Source of the DNA: Paenibacillus sp. FSL K6-0276
GTDB taxonomy: Bacteria > Bacillota > Bacilli > Paenibacillales > Paenibacillaceae
Direction: 5' to 3'
Assembly (NCBI RefSeq): GCF_037977235.1
Contig: NZ_CP150276.1
Span: forward strand, 248,001-312,000
Length of the DNA stretch: 64,000 nt
This document shows positions 17,836 through 27,409 of the stretch, piece after piece; positions within the stretch are counted from its first letter, which is position 1; every line of letters begins with the position of its first letter. The translations under genes were made by a program, and so were the position numbers. The notes beneath the pieces were generated by a model, which saw nothing but the letters and a program-made list of their open reading frames with translations, did no database searches and was not told the DNA's origin.

Positions 17836-18721
17836 TGATTTTGGGCAAAGCCCTGCCATGAATCAGGCGATTATGCATCTACTGGAAGAGGGGAAAGTAT
17901 CATCAGCAACGATTATGGCAGTGGCCCCTGGATTCGAGGAGGCTGCTGCATGGTGTAGCCGTAGGCAGCAACGTAATGTGGGCCTCCATTTGACGATGAC
18001 TAGTGAATTTGAAGCCTTGCGTTGGAGTAGTCTAACCGGTGATCCTTCTCTCCATGACGAGAGTGGTCATCAATTTAAGACGGTAAAAGAGTTTGAGCAG
18101 GGGGCACGCACAAAAGCTGTGTTGAAGGAGATTGTTGCGCAGTACGAGCGAGTGAAGCAATCCGGAATAACGATTAGTCATGTAGACAACCATATGGGAA
18201 GTTTATATGGAATGGAAACGGGACGCAGCTTGCTTCCACAGACGTTGTGGAGAATTTCCCGCTGGGGCTTGCCCTCACGATTCTTCCGATACATTCATGC
18301 AGAAGATCCCCTTCTGGGATCGCTGAAAAATATTGAACGTCCAGTTGCACTTGGAGCGGGGCTGGCGGATACGCTTGGGGTTGCTATTCCAGATTACTTG
18401 TTGTCGCATCCTTTTGGTGTGGAGGAAGGTGAGACGTACGATCGTTTCAAACAATCCATTATCGCCAAGCTGTATTCGCTACCTAATGGTGTTAGTGAAA
18501 CCTATATTCATCCCGGAATCGACGATCCGTGGATGCTTGCAAATATACCACATTGGGAGAAGCGAGTCTGGGAATATCGTCTACCCTTTGATGATGATTT
18601 TAACTATGCGATCCGTGATGCTAGTGTTGAATTGACGGACTATCGCTATGTACAGGAGCATTTAAAGCGCTCACGGGTAAGATCTGCGGGGAGACTGTTA
18701 AAGAAACTGATAAGTTCATGA
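17807..18721 (+). CDS. ChbG/HpnK (YdjC) family carbohydrate deacetylase
   Basis: The protein opens with LIINCDDFGQSP, the metal-binding DDFG motif, and has GLHLT and SHVDNHMG supplying the His ligands of YdjC-family deacetylases such as chitooligosaccharide deacetylase ChbG. The ATG at 17807 is preferred over the in-frame GTG at 17795 because GAGAGG lies 11 bases upstream of it and the resulting N-terminus aligns with the family. It overlaps the symporter gene. The likely role is removal of acetyl groups from an imported N-acetylated disaccharide or oligosaccharide. Confidence 0.87.
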   Translation: MIRRLIINCDDFGQSPAMNQAIMHLLEEGKVSSATIMAVAPGFEEAAAWCSRRQQRNVGLHLTMTSEFEALRWSSLTGDPSLHDESGHQFKTVKEFEQGARTKAVLKEIVAQYERVKQSGITISHVDNHMGSLYGMETGRSLLPQTLWRISRWGLPSRFFRYIHAEDPLLGSLKNIERPVALGAGLADTLGVAIPDYLLSHPFGVEEGETYDRFKQSIIAKLYSLPNGVSETYIHPGIDDPWMLANIPHWEKRVWEYRLPFDDDFNYAIRDASVELTDYRYVQEHLKRSRVRSAGRLLKKLISS

Positions 18722-18729
18722 GAGAAAAT

Positions 18730-18755
18730 AAAAGACACCTTGAGGGGTGTCTTTT
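18730..18755. terminator. Bidirectional GACACC-family terminator
   Basis: AAAAGACACC and GGTGTCTTTT arms around TTGAGG lie between two convergent genes. The structure has A- and T-runs on opposite sides and can act for both strands. Confidence 0.85.
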
Positions 18756-18757
18756 GA

Positions 18758-19156
18758 TTATCCCATTAAACCTTTTAGTCCATTAAGGAAGGGGGAAATA
18801 GACTTAATCATATTGTAGCCCATCTTCACAACCGGCATAGTTCTTTGTATCATCCCTACGAAGCCCATAATTCCACCGAATCCTGAAGGACCTGAACTTG
18901 CAGCCTCGGCAGCCCCTCCTCCCATTCCGAAAAGTGAGCCGAATAACGGCATGAGTCCAGATACATTTGCTTTCCGGGAGCGGGAAGAAGAGTGTCTTTT
19001 TGATTTTTTATTTTTACGTGGTTTGGCAAGGGTCAATCCATCCTTATCGAGGCCGGTTATCCATCCTACATACGTACGTCCATCATGAAGCGTAATGCAC
19101 ACGGGTCTACCCTTGAGCTGTTCAGCTCGCTTGCGAATCTTTGCTCTGTTTGACAT
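18758..19156 (-). CDS. Uncharacterised small protein, Sm-like N-terminus and Gly-rich tail
   Basis: A 132-residue protein in three parts. A basic N-terminal region contains a segment, GRPVCITLHDGRTYVGWITG, that looks like an Sm/LSm beta-barrel strand pattern. A Lys/Arg/Ser-rich linker follows (about residues 46-65). A Gly/Met-rich hydrophobic C-terminus contains LFGSLFGMGGGAAEAA. GGGGTG precedes the start. I recognise no family. The LSm resemblance is only a pattern match; a spore-coat or surface role is equally possible. It is monocistronic and convergent with the deacetylase gene. Confidence 0.65.
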   Translation of the reverse strand: MSNRAKIRKRAEQLKGRPVCITLHDGRTYVGWITGLDKDGLTLAKPRKNKKSKRHSSSRSRKANVSGLMPLFGSLFGMGGGAAEAASSGPSGFGGIMGFVGMIQRTMPVVKMGYNMIKSISPFLNGLKGLMG

Positions 19157-19253
19157 TCGTGGATCACCCCATTGGTCTATTTAATTCTATATTACTCAGA
19201 TATTCTGGTGTTGCTTGTGCTGGTTCATCATTAATATGAAAATGGGTGGAAGG

Positions 19254-19625
19254 ATGTTATCTGCATGGATTGGAAGTATTACCTTTGCGGGAGCGGCGAT
19301 TCTTTACATATTACTGTCTTTAGGATTACCTTATGGTGAATTTGCAATGGGTGGGAAACATAGAGTCATGCCCTCACAGATGAGAGTTGCGTGTGCGATT
19401 TCAGTAGTCATACAGCTGATTGCAATCTTGTACTTACTGCAGGCAGGCCATGTGATTTCTATTGGATCACCTTTTGATAGAGGCGTATGTTATTTTTTCG
19501 CAGTCTATCTAATTGTCAATACCGTAATGAATTTATTATCGAAGAGTATAAAAGAGAGACTTGTGATGACACCTTTGTCTTTGGTCACTGCCATTTGTTT
19601 TTGGCTTACAGCCATGAATGGATAA
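19254..19625 (+). CDS. Small integral membrane protein of unknown function
   Basis: About 123 residues with four hydrophobic segments, an N-in/C-in arrangement being likely. The ATG at 19254 follows GGTGGAAGG closely; ATG 19236 in the same frame has no RBS, so the exact start is uncertain. No conserved motif is recognised. It is followed by a terminator at 19684 and is monocistronic. Confidence 0.6.
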   Translation: MLSAWIGSITFAGAAILYILLSLGLPYGEFAMGGKHRVMPSQMRVACAISVVIQLIAILYLLQAGHVISIGSPFDRGVCYFFAVYLIVNTVMNLLSKSIKERLVMTPLSLVTAICFWLTAMNG

Positions 19626-19683
19626 TAAGTATCATCGGACAAAAATTCGACTTTTACAGACTTTATATAACGATTATTTTAGG

Positions 19684-19712
19684 ACACATCTGTATAAGAT
19701 GTGTTTTTTTTT
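19684..19712 (+). terminator. Terminator with long T-run
   Basis: ACACATCT, a GTATA loop and AGATGTGT are followed by nine T residues, shortly after the small membrane protein gene. Confidence 0.85.
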
Positions 19713-19888
19713 GTGTGTCTAGAGACCCTTGGCCTAATAAAATAATAACATAACCTAGGCCTTTCTTCTTACGTTAATATATTTAACATAGTTTCACATT
19801 AATTTTACAATTATATACTTCTTCGTCATATTTGTGTGATATACTATCACCGAATATATGTAAAAATGATAGGGAGGACTAAATTTTT

Positions 19889-22800
19889 ATGGGATGGAAG
19901 ACACGATGGAATAAGCCACTTGCGTCCGTACTGGCAACTGCGGTGCTATCAGCGCAGGTACTAGGCGGAGTCGTTCTGGGCACAGTTTGGAGTCCAGACA
20001 AGGTAGCTGCTTCACCCGCATCTGCAGCAAAGGTTGAGCTCCGGTTGATGAGCACAACAGACGTGCACACCAATGTGTATGGCTGGGATTACTTTAAGAA
20101 TGCGGCATCGGTAACTGTCGGTCTTGACCGCACAGCAAGTTTGGTGAAACAAGCCAGAGGCGAAAAATCTAACACCCTCCTGCTTGACAATGGGGATCTG
20201 ATTCAAGGAACCCCGCTAGGTACGTACGTGGCGAAAAAATCGGAACTGAAAGATCCTACTGAGATTCATCCGATGATTGCGGCCATGAATGTTATGAAAT
20301 ATGACGCCGCGACTTTTGGGAATCATGAATTCAATTATGGATTGCAATTTTTAGATCGTACTATAAATGGTAGTGATGGTAATGAGTCAACTACTGGTGC
20401 AAATTTTGATTATGTGAATGCGAACATTTATAAAACAGATGGCACGAATGCCTTTTCTCCTTATGTTATTCTCGATAAGAAATTAAAAGATAGTAATGGT
20501 CAAGAACAAGAGATTAAAGTCGGACTGATCGGCCTAGTTACTCCACAGATCATGGAGTGGGACAAGGTTAATCTGGAAGGCAAAGTTACCGTTGAAGATA
20601 TTGCCGCAACGGCTACGAAGTTTGTCCCAGAAATGAAAGCTGCTGGAGCAGATGTCATTGTCGCTATGGCCCATACTGGGTTTGATGTCAATGCTGTTGT
20701 AGGGGATGGTTCCGAGAATGACATTAATGCCTTGAGTAAGGTTCCGGGTATTGATGCGATCACGTTCTCACATACCCATAAGGTATTCCCGACGGGAAAT
20801 GACGCCACACTGGATGCTTCGTTCAAAGATCCGGGAACTAAACTTCCTTACGCAAACGATAAAGCTGTGATCGATAATGTGAATGGCCACATTAACGGTA
20901 CGCCTGCTGTACAAGCTGGCTACGGCGGCGCTTATTTGGGTCTAATCGATCTGGATATTGTACAAGGCGACAAAGGTTGGGCGGTAGATAAGCAAAGCTC
21001 AAAAGCTTTTGCTCGTTCTATCTATAAGACAGAGAATAAAGTTAATATTCCAACGGTCGAGCCTGACCAGGCTGTAGATGCTGCCGTTGCATCGGCACAT
21101 GAGGCTACTATTGCTTATACTGGTCAGAAGCTGGGCGTTACTACGGCTCCAATGAACAGTTACTTCGCAATGGTTCAGGACGATCCTACCGTTCAACTCG
21201 TTACGTATGCACAGAAATGGTACGTTCAGAACTATATTGATGTCAATGTTCCTCGATATAAGGACCTACCGATTCTAAGTGTGGGCGCTCCTTTTAAAGC
21301 AGGACGTAACGGCCCAGAAGAATACACTAGTATAGATAAAGGCAACTTGACTATCCGTAGCGCAAGCGACCTCTATCTATACGACAACACGCTTAAAGCG
21401 ATCAAGGTTAAGGGTTCTGTTGTAAAAGAATGGTTGGAAATGAGCGCGGGTGCATTTAACCGCATCAAACTTGGAATCTCGACTCCGCAGTCTCTGTTGA
21501 ACCCGAAATTCCAAGTTTTTAACTTTGATGTAATCGATGGGGTCCAATATAAAATTGATGTGACGAAAAACGCGAAGTACAATCCGGATGGCTCTATTAA
21601 TGATGCTTCATCGAGTCGTGTAACGGAAGTGACTTACAACGATCAGCCTTTAGATCTTAATCAGGATTTCATTGTTGTCACTAACAATTACCGTGCAAGC
21701 GGTGGCGGTAACTTCCCGGGTGTTAAAGGTGCAGAGCTGGTTGTAGACTCTCAAGATGAGAATCGCCAGGTCCTGATGGACTATATTAGTGAAGCTGGAA
21801 CGATTGATCCGACGGCTGATGGCAATTGGTCCTTGGCACCTATCCAAGGTGACGTGGATGTAACGTTCACAACAACGCCTAAAGCAGCAAGCGTGCTTCC
21901 TGCCAACATTTCCGATACGGGTCAGCAAGACAATAAAGGCTTCGGAATTTTCAAACTGAATCTAAGTGTGAAAACTCCTGCGCCAACTGCAGATGTTGAA
22001 GTTCACCTCCTTGGAATCAATGACTTCCATGGTCAATTAGACACGGTTTCAACAGTGAGCAATAAGTCTGTAGGCACGGCTGCCTATCTCGCGACTTATT
22101 TGAAAGCAACTCGTGCAAAGTACGAGAACTCCTTGCTCTTCCATAACGGTGACTCCGTTGGAGCATCGGCTCCTGTATCATCCCTTGAACGCGATGAGCC
22201 GACTCATGCTTGGATGAATATGATGAAATTTGATGTGGGTTCTCTTGGTAATCATGAGTTTGATCAAGGTGTTGAAGCACTGATGACACAGCTTTATGGT
22301 GGTATCGATCCAAAGGACAAAAAAATTACTCATGCTGGTTCTGATTTTGATTATGTGAATGCTAATGCGGTGGACAGCAAGACAGGTACACCAATTATCA
22401 ATCCTTATGTAATCAAAGAAGTCGGTGGTGTGAAGATCGGCTTTATAGGTCTTGTAACCAAATCCACACCAAGTAAGGTTGCACCTTCCGGAACGGTGGG
22501 CGTGCACTTCCTCACTCCTGAGGAAGAAGTGGCAGCTGTTGAGAAGTATGCGAAGGAACTGCAAGATAAGGGTGTAGAAACGATTATCGTGCTTGCGCAT
22601 GATCCGGCAACAACTAAAGACGGTGTAACTACAGGTGAAGCGGCTGATCTGGCCAAAGCACTTCCTGCAGATTCCCCAGTTGACGTTATCGTTGCTGGTG
22701 ATAACCATGCTTTGGCAAACGGTATTGTAAATGGCAAGTTGATTGTACAAGCATACTCTTACGGTACAGCATTTGAAGACATTAAGTTGGTCATTGACCA

Positions 22801-24205
22801 TAAAACAGGGGATGTGAAGAGTAAGTCCGCTGTGGTATCATCTACCTTCCAAGACGGTGTAACACCGGATCCAGAAAGTGTGGCGCTGGTTGATGCTTAC
22901 CTTAAGAAGCATCCAGAACTGACCCAACCAGTGGGTACAACAGACGGAACCGTTACTCGTACGGATGCATACACCAAAGAAGCTGCGCTTGGCAACCTGA
23001 TTGCTGACGCTATGCGTACTGCTGACTTCGGTGACGGTGCTGGGGCTGCTGATTTTGCCTTTATGAATCCAGGCGGTATCCGCGCGGATCTGCCTAGAGG
23101 TAATGTGACTTTCGGAGACCTTGCCAAAATCCAGCCGTTCGGTAACACACTTGTGAAGTTGACACTAACTGGAGACCAGATCAAAACGTTACTTCAGCAG
23201 CAATGGAATGTGAAAGCTGACGGAACAGCAGATATCAAAACGCTGCAAATTTCTGGACTGAAATATACAGCGATTATGAATCTGCCAGTGGCAGATCGCA
23301 TTACGAGTCTTACGCTAACCAACGGAACACCAATTAATCCTACGCAGAAATATACGGCAGTAGTGAATAACTTTATGGCTGCGGGTGGGGATAACTACAA
23401 GGTTCTGACTAAAGCGAGTGATTCACTGGCTGGACCTATTGATTTGGATGTATTCTACAAATATATTGTGAAGACGTTTAATGGTAAAGAGATTAAGGCG
23501 GCCATTGAAGGTCGTATTACTAACAAAGAGAAGGCTGATACGGGATCAGGCAGTGGCGACGGCTCTACTGTTGTAACCCCGACACCGACTCCAACCGCGA
23601 AACCATCAGCAACGCCAGCACCAACGGCTACGCCAGCGCCAACTACTGCTCCAGCAGCAAGTTTCAAGGATCTGGGTAAGGTAGCTTGGGCGCAAGAGGC
23701 TATTCAAGCTTTGGCTGCTAAAGGCATTATAAAAGGATTGGATGCAAACACTTTTGCACCAACCAAAACAGTGACCCGTGCAGAATTCGTTACGATGCTA
23801 GTTCGCGCACTGAATCTGACTGGTTCGGGAGCAACTAGTACGTTCAGCGATGTTAAACAAGGGGTATGGTACACGGATTCTATCGCTATTGCGGTGAAGG
23901 CCGGACTTGTACAAGGCTCTGGAAATGGTAAGTTCGAACCGGGCCGTGAAGTGACCCGCGAAGAGATGGCCATTATGATTGCTAATGCGTTGAAAAATAA
24001 ACTACAGCCGATTGATAAGAATGCAGCGCTGGGCAAGTTTGCAGACAAGTCCAGTATTGCTCCTTACGCACAGGACGCTATAGCACAACTGACCCAATTG
24101 GGTATTGTTAACGGTGTAGATGGTGGTAAATTTGCACCTAAGGGCATAGCAAACCGCGCTCAAGCGGCAGTAATTATCTACCGTATGCTTGAGAAAGCTT
24201 CATAA
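19889..24205 (+). CDS. Two-module 5'-nucleotidase/2',3'-cyclic phosphodiesterase with SLH anchor
   Basis: The 1438-residue secreted enzyme has a signal peptide (cleavage likely after ASPASA, near 46) and two complete nucleotidase modules. Module 1 has a metallophosphatase domain (TDVH near 57-60, NGDLIQG near 101, GNHE 144-147, SHTH) and a 5'-nucleotidase C-terminal substrate domain. Module 2 repeats the layout (NDFHG near 711-715, GNHEFDQG near 787). A Thr/Pro/Ala linker (about 1230-1256) leads to three S-layer homology domains that bind pyruvylated wall polymer. It probably scavenges phosphate and nucleosides from extracellular nucleotides, like Bacillus YfkN, but is held by SLH domains. 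RBS GGGAGGA precedes the ATG. Confidence 0.93.
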   Translation: MGWKTRWNKPLASVLATAVLSAQVLGGVVLGTVWSPDKVAASPASAAKVELRLMSTTDVHTNVYGWDYFKNAASVTVGLDRTASLVKQARGEKSNTLLLDNGDLIQGTPLGTYVAKKSELKDPTEIHPMIAAMNVMKYDAATFGNHEFNYGLQFLDRTINGSDGNESTTGANFDYVNANIYKTDGTNAFSPYVILDKKLKDSNGQEQEIKVGLIGLVTPQIMEWDKVNLEGKVTVEDIAATATKFVPEMKAAGADVIVAMAHTGFDVNAVVGDGSENDINALSKVPGIDAITFSHTHKVFPTGNDATLDASFKDPGTKLPYANDKAVIDNVNGHINGTPAVQAGYGGAYLGLIDLDIVQGDKGWAVDKQSSKAFARSIYKTENKVNIPTVEPDQAVDAAVASAHEATIAYTGQKLGVTTAPMNSYFAMVQDDPTVQLVTYAQKWYVQNYIDVNVPRYKDLPILSVGAPFKAGRNGPEEYTSIDKGNLTIRSASDLYLYDNTLKAIKVKGSVVKEWLEMSAGAFNRIKLGISTPQSLLNPKFQVFNFDVIDGVQYKIDVTKNAKYNPDGSINDASSSRVTEVTYNDQPLDLNQDFIVVTNNYRASGGGNFPGVKGAELVVDSQDENRQVLMDYISEAGTIDPTADGNWSLAPIQGDVDVTFTTTPKAASVLPANISDTGQQDNKGFGIFKLNLSVKTPAPTADVEVHLLGINDFHGQLDTVSTVSNKSVGTAAYLATYLKATRAKYENSLLFHNGDSVGASAPVSSLERDEPTHAWMNMMKFDVGSLGNHEFDQGVEALMTQLYGGIDPKDKKITHAGSDFDYVNANAVDSKTGTPIINPYVIKEVGGVKIGFIGLVTKSTPSKVAPSGTVGVHFLTPEEEVAAVEKYAKELQDKGVETIIVLAHDPATTKDGVTTGEAADLAKALPADSPVDVIVAGDNHALANGIVNGKLIVQAYSYGTAFEDIKLVIDHKTGDVKSKSAVVSSTFQDGVTPDPESVALVDAYLKKHPELTQPVGTTDGTVTRTDAYTKEAALGNLIADAMRTADFGDGAGAADFAFMNPGGIRADLPRGNVTFGDLAKIQPFGNTLVKLTLTGDQIKTLLQQQWNVKADGTADIKTLQISGLKYTAIMNLPVADRITSLTLTNGTPINPTQKYTAVVNNFMAAGGDNYKVLTKASDSLAGPIDLDVFYKYIVKTFNGKEIKAAIEGRITNKEKADTGSGSGDGSTVVTPTPTPTAKPSATPAPTATPAPTTAPAASFKDLGKVAWAQEAIQALAAKGIIKGLDANTFAPTKTVTRAEFVTMLVRALNLTGSGATSTFSDVKQGVWYTDSIAIAVKAGLVQGSGNGKFEPGREVTREEMAIMIANALKNKLQPIDKNAALGKFADKSSIAPYAQDAIAQLTQLGIVNGVDGGKFAPKGIANRAQAAVIIYRMLEKAS

Positions 24206-24229
24206 TCTGACTGTTCTAACTAAAAATTG

Positions 24230-24267
24230 TACCGATGTTCTCTAGTGGGACATCGGTATTTTTTTCT
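24230..24267 (+). terminator. Terminator after the nucleotidase gene
   Basis: TACCGATGT and ACATCGGTA form a 9-bp stem followed by seven T residues. Confidence 0.88.
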
Positions 24268-24343
24268 GTTATATTTGGTATTGCCCATTCCTCTAAATTA
24301 TGTTAATTTAAATTCTGCACTGCATGATTCTTTTATATTTTGT

Positions 24344-24427
<84 letters not shown>

Positions 24428-24464
24428 TACCTAAGTGCCTATAAATTAGCTATGCCTTTGAATT

Positions 24465-24497
24465 GCTCTTCAACCTGAAGAGCCTTTTTCTATTTTT
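24465..24497 (+). terminator. tRNA-Leu terminator
   Basis: GCTCTTCA, ACC loop, TGAAGAGC and a T-rich tract 38 bases after the tRNA. Confidence 0.85.
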
Positions 24498-24547
24498 AAG
24501 GATATTTCAAATTTGGAAAACTCTAATGTAAAAGAAGTGAAGCGAAG

Positions 24548-25936
24548 ATGGAGCCTAATGTAAATACGAAGCGAAGTGTGCGGTTTCTTGAAAAATATTT
24601 TTCAGGAGAATCGTTAGATTATCGCCACATGATTGCTTTATTCATCCCTATTCTGGTGGATCAGGCCTTTATAGTAGGGCTAAATCTAGTGAATACAGCC
24701 ATGATCAGCTCGTCGGGTGTGGCGGCTATCAGTGCGGTGAACATGATTGATTCCCTTAATCTTTTTCTCATTAGTGTATTTATCGCGGTATCAACAGGTG
24801 GGACAGTTGTCGTAGCGCAGTATAAAGGAAGTGGCAATGACCTCATGGTATCAAAAGCTACCGCAGGTGCTACCTCATCAGTTTCCCTTATGGCGTTTGC
24901 TATTGGTATGTTTGGTATCCTTTTTCACAATCCGCTGTTGAACTTACTATTTGGGGCGGCCTCACCTGAGGTTATGCACAACGCCCGAATTTATTTGATT
25001 GGGAGCTGTGTCTCCTATCTTGGTATAGCTGTGGTAGAGGCAGTGTGTGGTGCTCTTCGCGGAATCGGAAGGACGAGAGCCTCGCTTGCGCTATCGCTAA
25101 TTATGAACTTAGTTTACGTCCTCTTGAATCTCGTATTTATTAACCTTCTGCATATGGGCGTTCTAGGAATGACCATTTCTATAAACATAGCTCGATATTT
25201 GGGAGCGATATGTGCGCTGTATTATCTGTTCCGGATGGACAATGAACTGCATATTCGAATTCGTGACTTACTGGTCGTTCAATTCTCCATGCTCAAAAAA
25301 ATAATGTTCATCGGTATGCCGTTTGCGGCGGAGCAAATGTTCTTTAATGGTGGTAAGATTCTGACGCAAGTCTTTATCGTCAATCTTGGTACCTACGCGC
25401 TTGCCACTAATGCTATTGCCTCTTCCTTTGCAGGGATAATGCAAATTCCGGGTAATGCGCTGTCTTTGACGATTATTACAGTAGTTGGACAATGTATGGG
25501 AAGCAATAATGTTAAGGATGCCCGAAAATTTATTAAATCGTTTCTCGTAGCATCTTCCCTTTCCTTTGTAGTGATGGGATTGCTGGTTATGCCTTTCTTC
25601 AATCCGCTAGTGTCGATATTCCATCCACCTGCTGAGATCGTGGGAGATATCTTCATGATTGTCCTTATCAATACACTGGCACAAATCCCGCTGTGGTCTC
25701 TTAGCTTCATTACACCATCGGCGCTTAGAGCAGCGGGTGATTCCAAGTTTACATCCATGGTTTCTATGCTGAGTATGTGGTTGTTCCGTGTGGTGCTCGG
25801 GTACATCTTGGGTATTGTTCTGAACTTTGGCATTCTTGGGGTTTGGTTAGCTATGAACTGTGAGTGGGGAATCAGAGGATTGATATTTCTCCGGCGCTTC
25901 ATGGGTAAGAAGTGGGTTCAGCATCGAGTTATATAG
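24548..25936 (+). CDS. MATE-family multidrug/metabolite exporter
   Basis: The 462-residue protein has about 12 hydrophobic helices in two similar halves, with MATE hallmarks such as LNLVNTAMISSSGVAAISAV in the first half and the paired PGNALSLTIITVVGQCMGS in the second. MATE proteins export cationic compounds in exchange for Na+ or H+. The substrate is not predictable. It is monocistronic between tRNA-Leu and a terminator. Confidence 0.88.
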   Translation: MEPNVNTKRSVRFLEKYFSGESLDYRHMIALFIPILVDQAFIVGLNLVNTAMISSSGVAAISAVNMIDSLNLFLISVFIAVSTGGTVVVAQYKGSGNDLMVSKATAGATSSVSLMAFAIGMFGILFHNPLLNLLFGAASPEVMHNARIYLIGSCVSYLGIAVVEAVCGALRGIGRTRASLALSLIMNLVYVLLNLVFINLLHMGVLGMTISINIARYLGAICALYYLFRMDNELHIRIRDLLVVQFSMLKKIMFIGMPFAAEQMFFNGGKILTQVFIVNLGTYALATNAIASSFAGIMQIPGNALSLTIITVVGQCMGSNNVKDARKFIKSFLVASSLSFVVMGLLVMPFFNPLVSIFHPPAEIVGDIFMIVLINTLAQIPLWSLSFITPSALRAAGDSKFTSMVSMLSMWLFRVVLGYILGIVLNFGILGVWLAMNCEWGIRGLIFLRRFMGKKWVQHRVI

Positions 25937-25943
25937 TAGAAGT

Positions 25944-25970
25944 AAAAGACACCGTCCGGGGTGTCTTTTT
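25944..25970. terminator. GACACC-family terminator between convergent genes
   Basis: AAAAGACACC and GGTGTCTTTT arms with a GTCCGG loop lie between the MATE gene and the convergent histidine kinase gene. Confidence 0.85.
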
Positions 25971-26041
25971 GTTTGTTCTAAATATAATTTGTTATACTGC
26001 TAATCTTAAGCCCATATCGAAGAGAAGAGAGATAGGACTGT

Positions 26042-27409
26042 TCAGGTAGGAGAGAGCGTAGGAAATCCCATAGTGATCACTGCACCGCCATCCTTACGGT
26101 TCCCTGCTGTAATCAGACCTCCGGAGCGCTCGACGATCGCACGGGATATGGCTAGTCCTAGTCCTGATTCGCCATCTTTTCCTTTTACAAATCGGTGGAA
26201 CAAGTATGGAAGTAGGTCCTCTGAAATGCCAGGGCCATCATCGCTAACCGATAGTATGACCTGGCCATCTTTAATCGAAACATGAATATAGATATGCTGG
26301 TTTGCATAACGAGTTGCATTGGAAACTACATTAAGAAGTGCCTGTAACAGCTTATCTCTGTCGGCACGGACCGTAAGTGGTTCGCAATCGTCGTAGGATA
26401 CATGTAGGGTCAGCCCTTTTTTTATCAAAAGAGGGTTCATGCGTTCAATTGTTTCTACAACTAAATCGTCCAGAGAGATCTCGCTAGTTCTAAATATATC
26501 TTCCTCACTATCTAGCTTCGCAAGCAGAGTCATTTCCGTAACGAGTTTCTTCAGACGATTACTCTCACTCATAATGATATCCAGACCTTTATCGATGCCT
26601 TCGCCCTCGAAGACGCCATCCTTGATCCCTTCAGCATAACCAGAGATAGACATCAGTGGGGTCTTTAATTCATGGGAGGCATTCTGAAAAAATTGCTTCT
26701 GCACGTGGTTGAATCGATTCAATTCACCAGCCATGTCATATACCGATTGGGCAACAGTGCCAATCTCTCCACCAGCTTTGATCAGTTTCACCTCTGAGAA
26801 GTGGCGTTCCTTTACCTTTTTCAGCTCTTGCTGCAGCTTCATTAGAGGATGGATTAGCTTTTTCGTGATAAATAAACCAAACAGGAACATAAATGCACCT
26901 GCTGCACCGAAAACGATCAGTAGTCTTTTGAGTAGAGCTTGTTCAATCGTTGTGACTGCGCTCATAGGTGTAAGCAGGGTTAGCGTGCCTATCGGCGTAG
27001 CCTTCACTTCTGTTATATACCTTGTATCTGTTCCATTCCAAATATTCTGGAGATCAGTGGTTTGGCCTGTGACAAACTGAGCATTGGAGTTTATTGCGAT
27101 TGAACTCATCTTCGGTGAGGTGGACAAGACTTTTCCTGTCTCATCGCTAAGTATGGCCTCAACGCTTGCAGTGCCTACAGTGGAGGGCATGATCGCGGGC
27201 AGCGCATGGAGCTCAGTTTCGATGTTTCCCGTGTAAGTGGTTCCCTGAACCATAGTAGCAGACATGGCAGAGCCAATGGTCCGTAATTCCTCTTTTTGTG
27301 TTCCGACAAAATGATTGAGCAGCACAAAATGGATCACGACAGCGGTAATAGACAGGAGTAGTACCAAGGCAATGCTAAAGGCTAAATTAATCTGATGTGC
27401 TAGCTTCAT
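26042..27409 (-). CDS. Membrane sensor histidine kinase
   Basis: The 455-residue kinase has two transmembrane segments (about 8-32 and 165-185) bracketing an extracellular sensor of about 130 residues, then HAMP (beginning near KKLIHPLMKL), the dimerisation H-box ASHELKTPLMS with the phospho-accepting His (near 243), and an ATPase domain with N-box NVVSNATRY, DDGPG and GLGLAIS. It overlaps the response-regulator gene by 23 bp, so the pair is co-expressed. The extracellular stimulus is unknown. A small secreted protein gene lies divergently beside the operon and may be a target or signal. Confidence 0.92.
   Translation of the reverse strand: MKLAHQINLAFSIALVLLLSITAVVIHFVLLNHFVGTQKEELRTIGSAMSATMVQGTTYTGNIETELHALPAIMPSTVGTASVEAILSDETGKVLSTSPKMSSIAINSNAQFVTGQTTDLQNIWNGTDTRYITEVKATPIGTLTLLTPMSAVTTIEQALLKRLLIVFGAAGAFMFLFGLFITKKLIHPLMKLQQELKKVKERHFSEVKLIKAGGEIGTVAQSVYDMAGELNRFNHVQKQFFQNASHELKTPLMSISGYAEGIKDGVFEGEGIDKGLDIIMSESNRLKKLVTEMTLLAKLDSEEDIFRTSEISLDDLVVETIERMNPLLIKKGLTLHVSYDDCEPLTVRADRDKLLQALLNVVSNATRYANQHIYIHVSIKDGQVILSVSDDGPGISEDLLPYLFHRFVKGKDGESGLGLAISRAIVERSGGLITAGNRKDGGAVITMGFPTLSPT

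Noticed and set aside
19487..19753. 88-codon ORF overlapping the small membrane protein
   Set aside because: Out of frame with the better ORF and reads through the terminator at 19684-19712.
22178..22801. 207-codon antisense ORF in the nucleotidase gene
   Set aside because: Cys/His-rich translation typical of an antisense shadow; the sense strand carries clear catalytic motifs.
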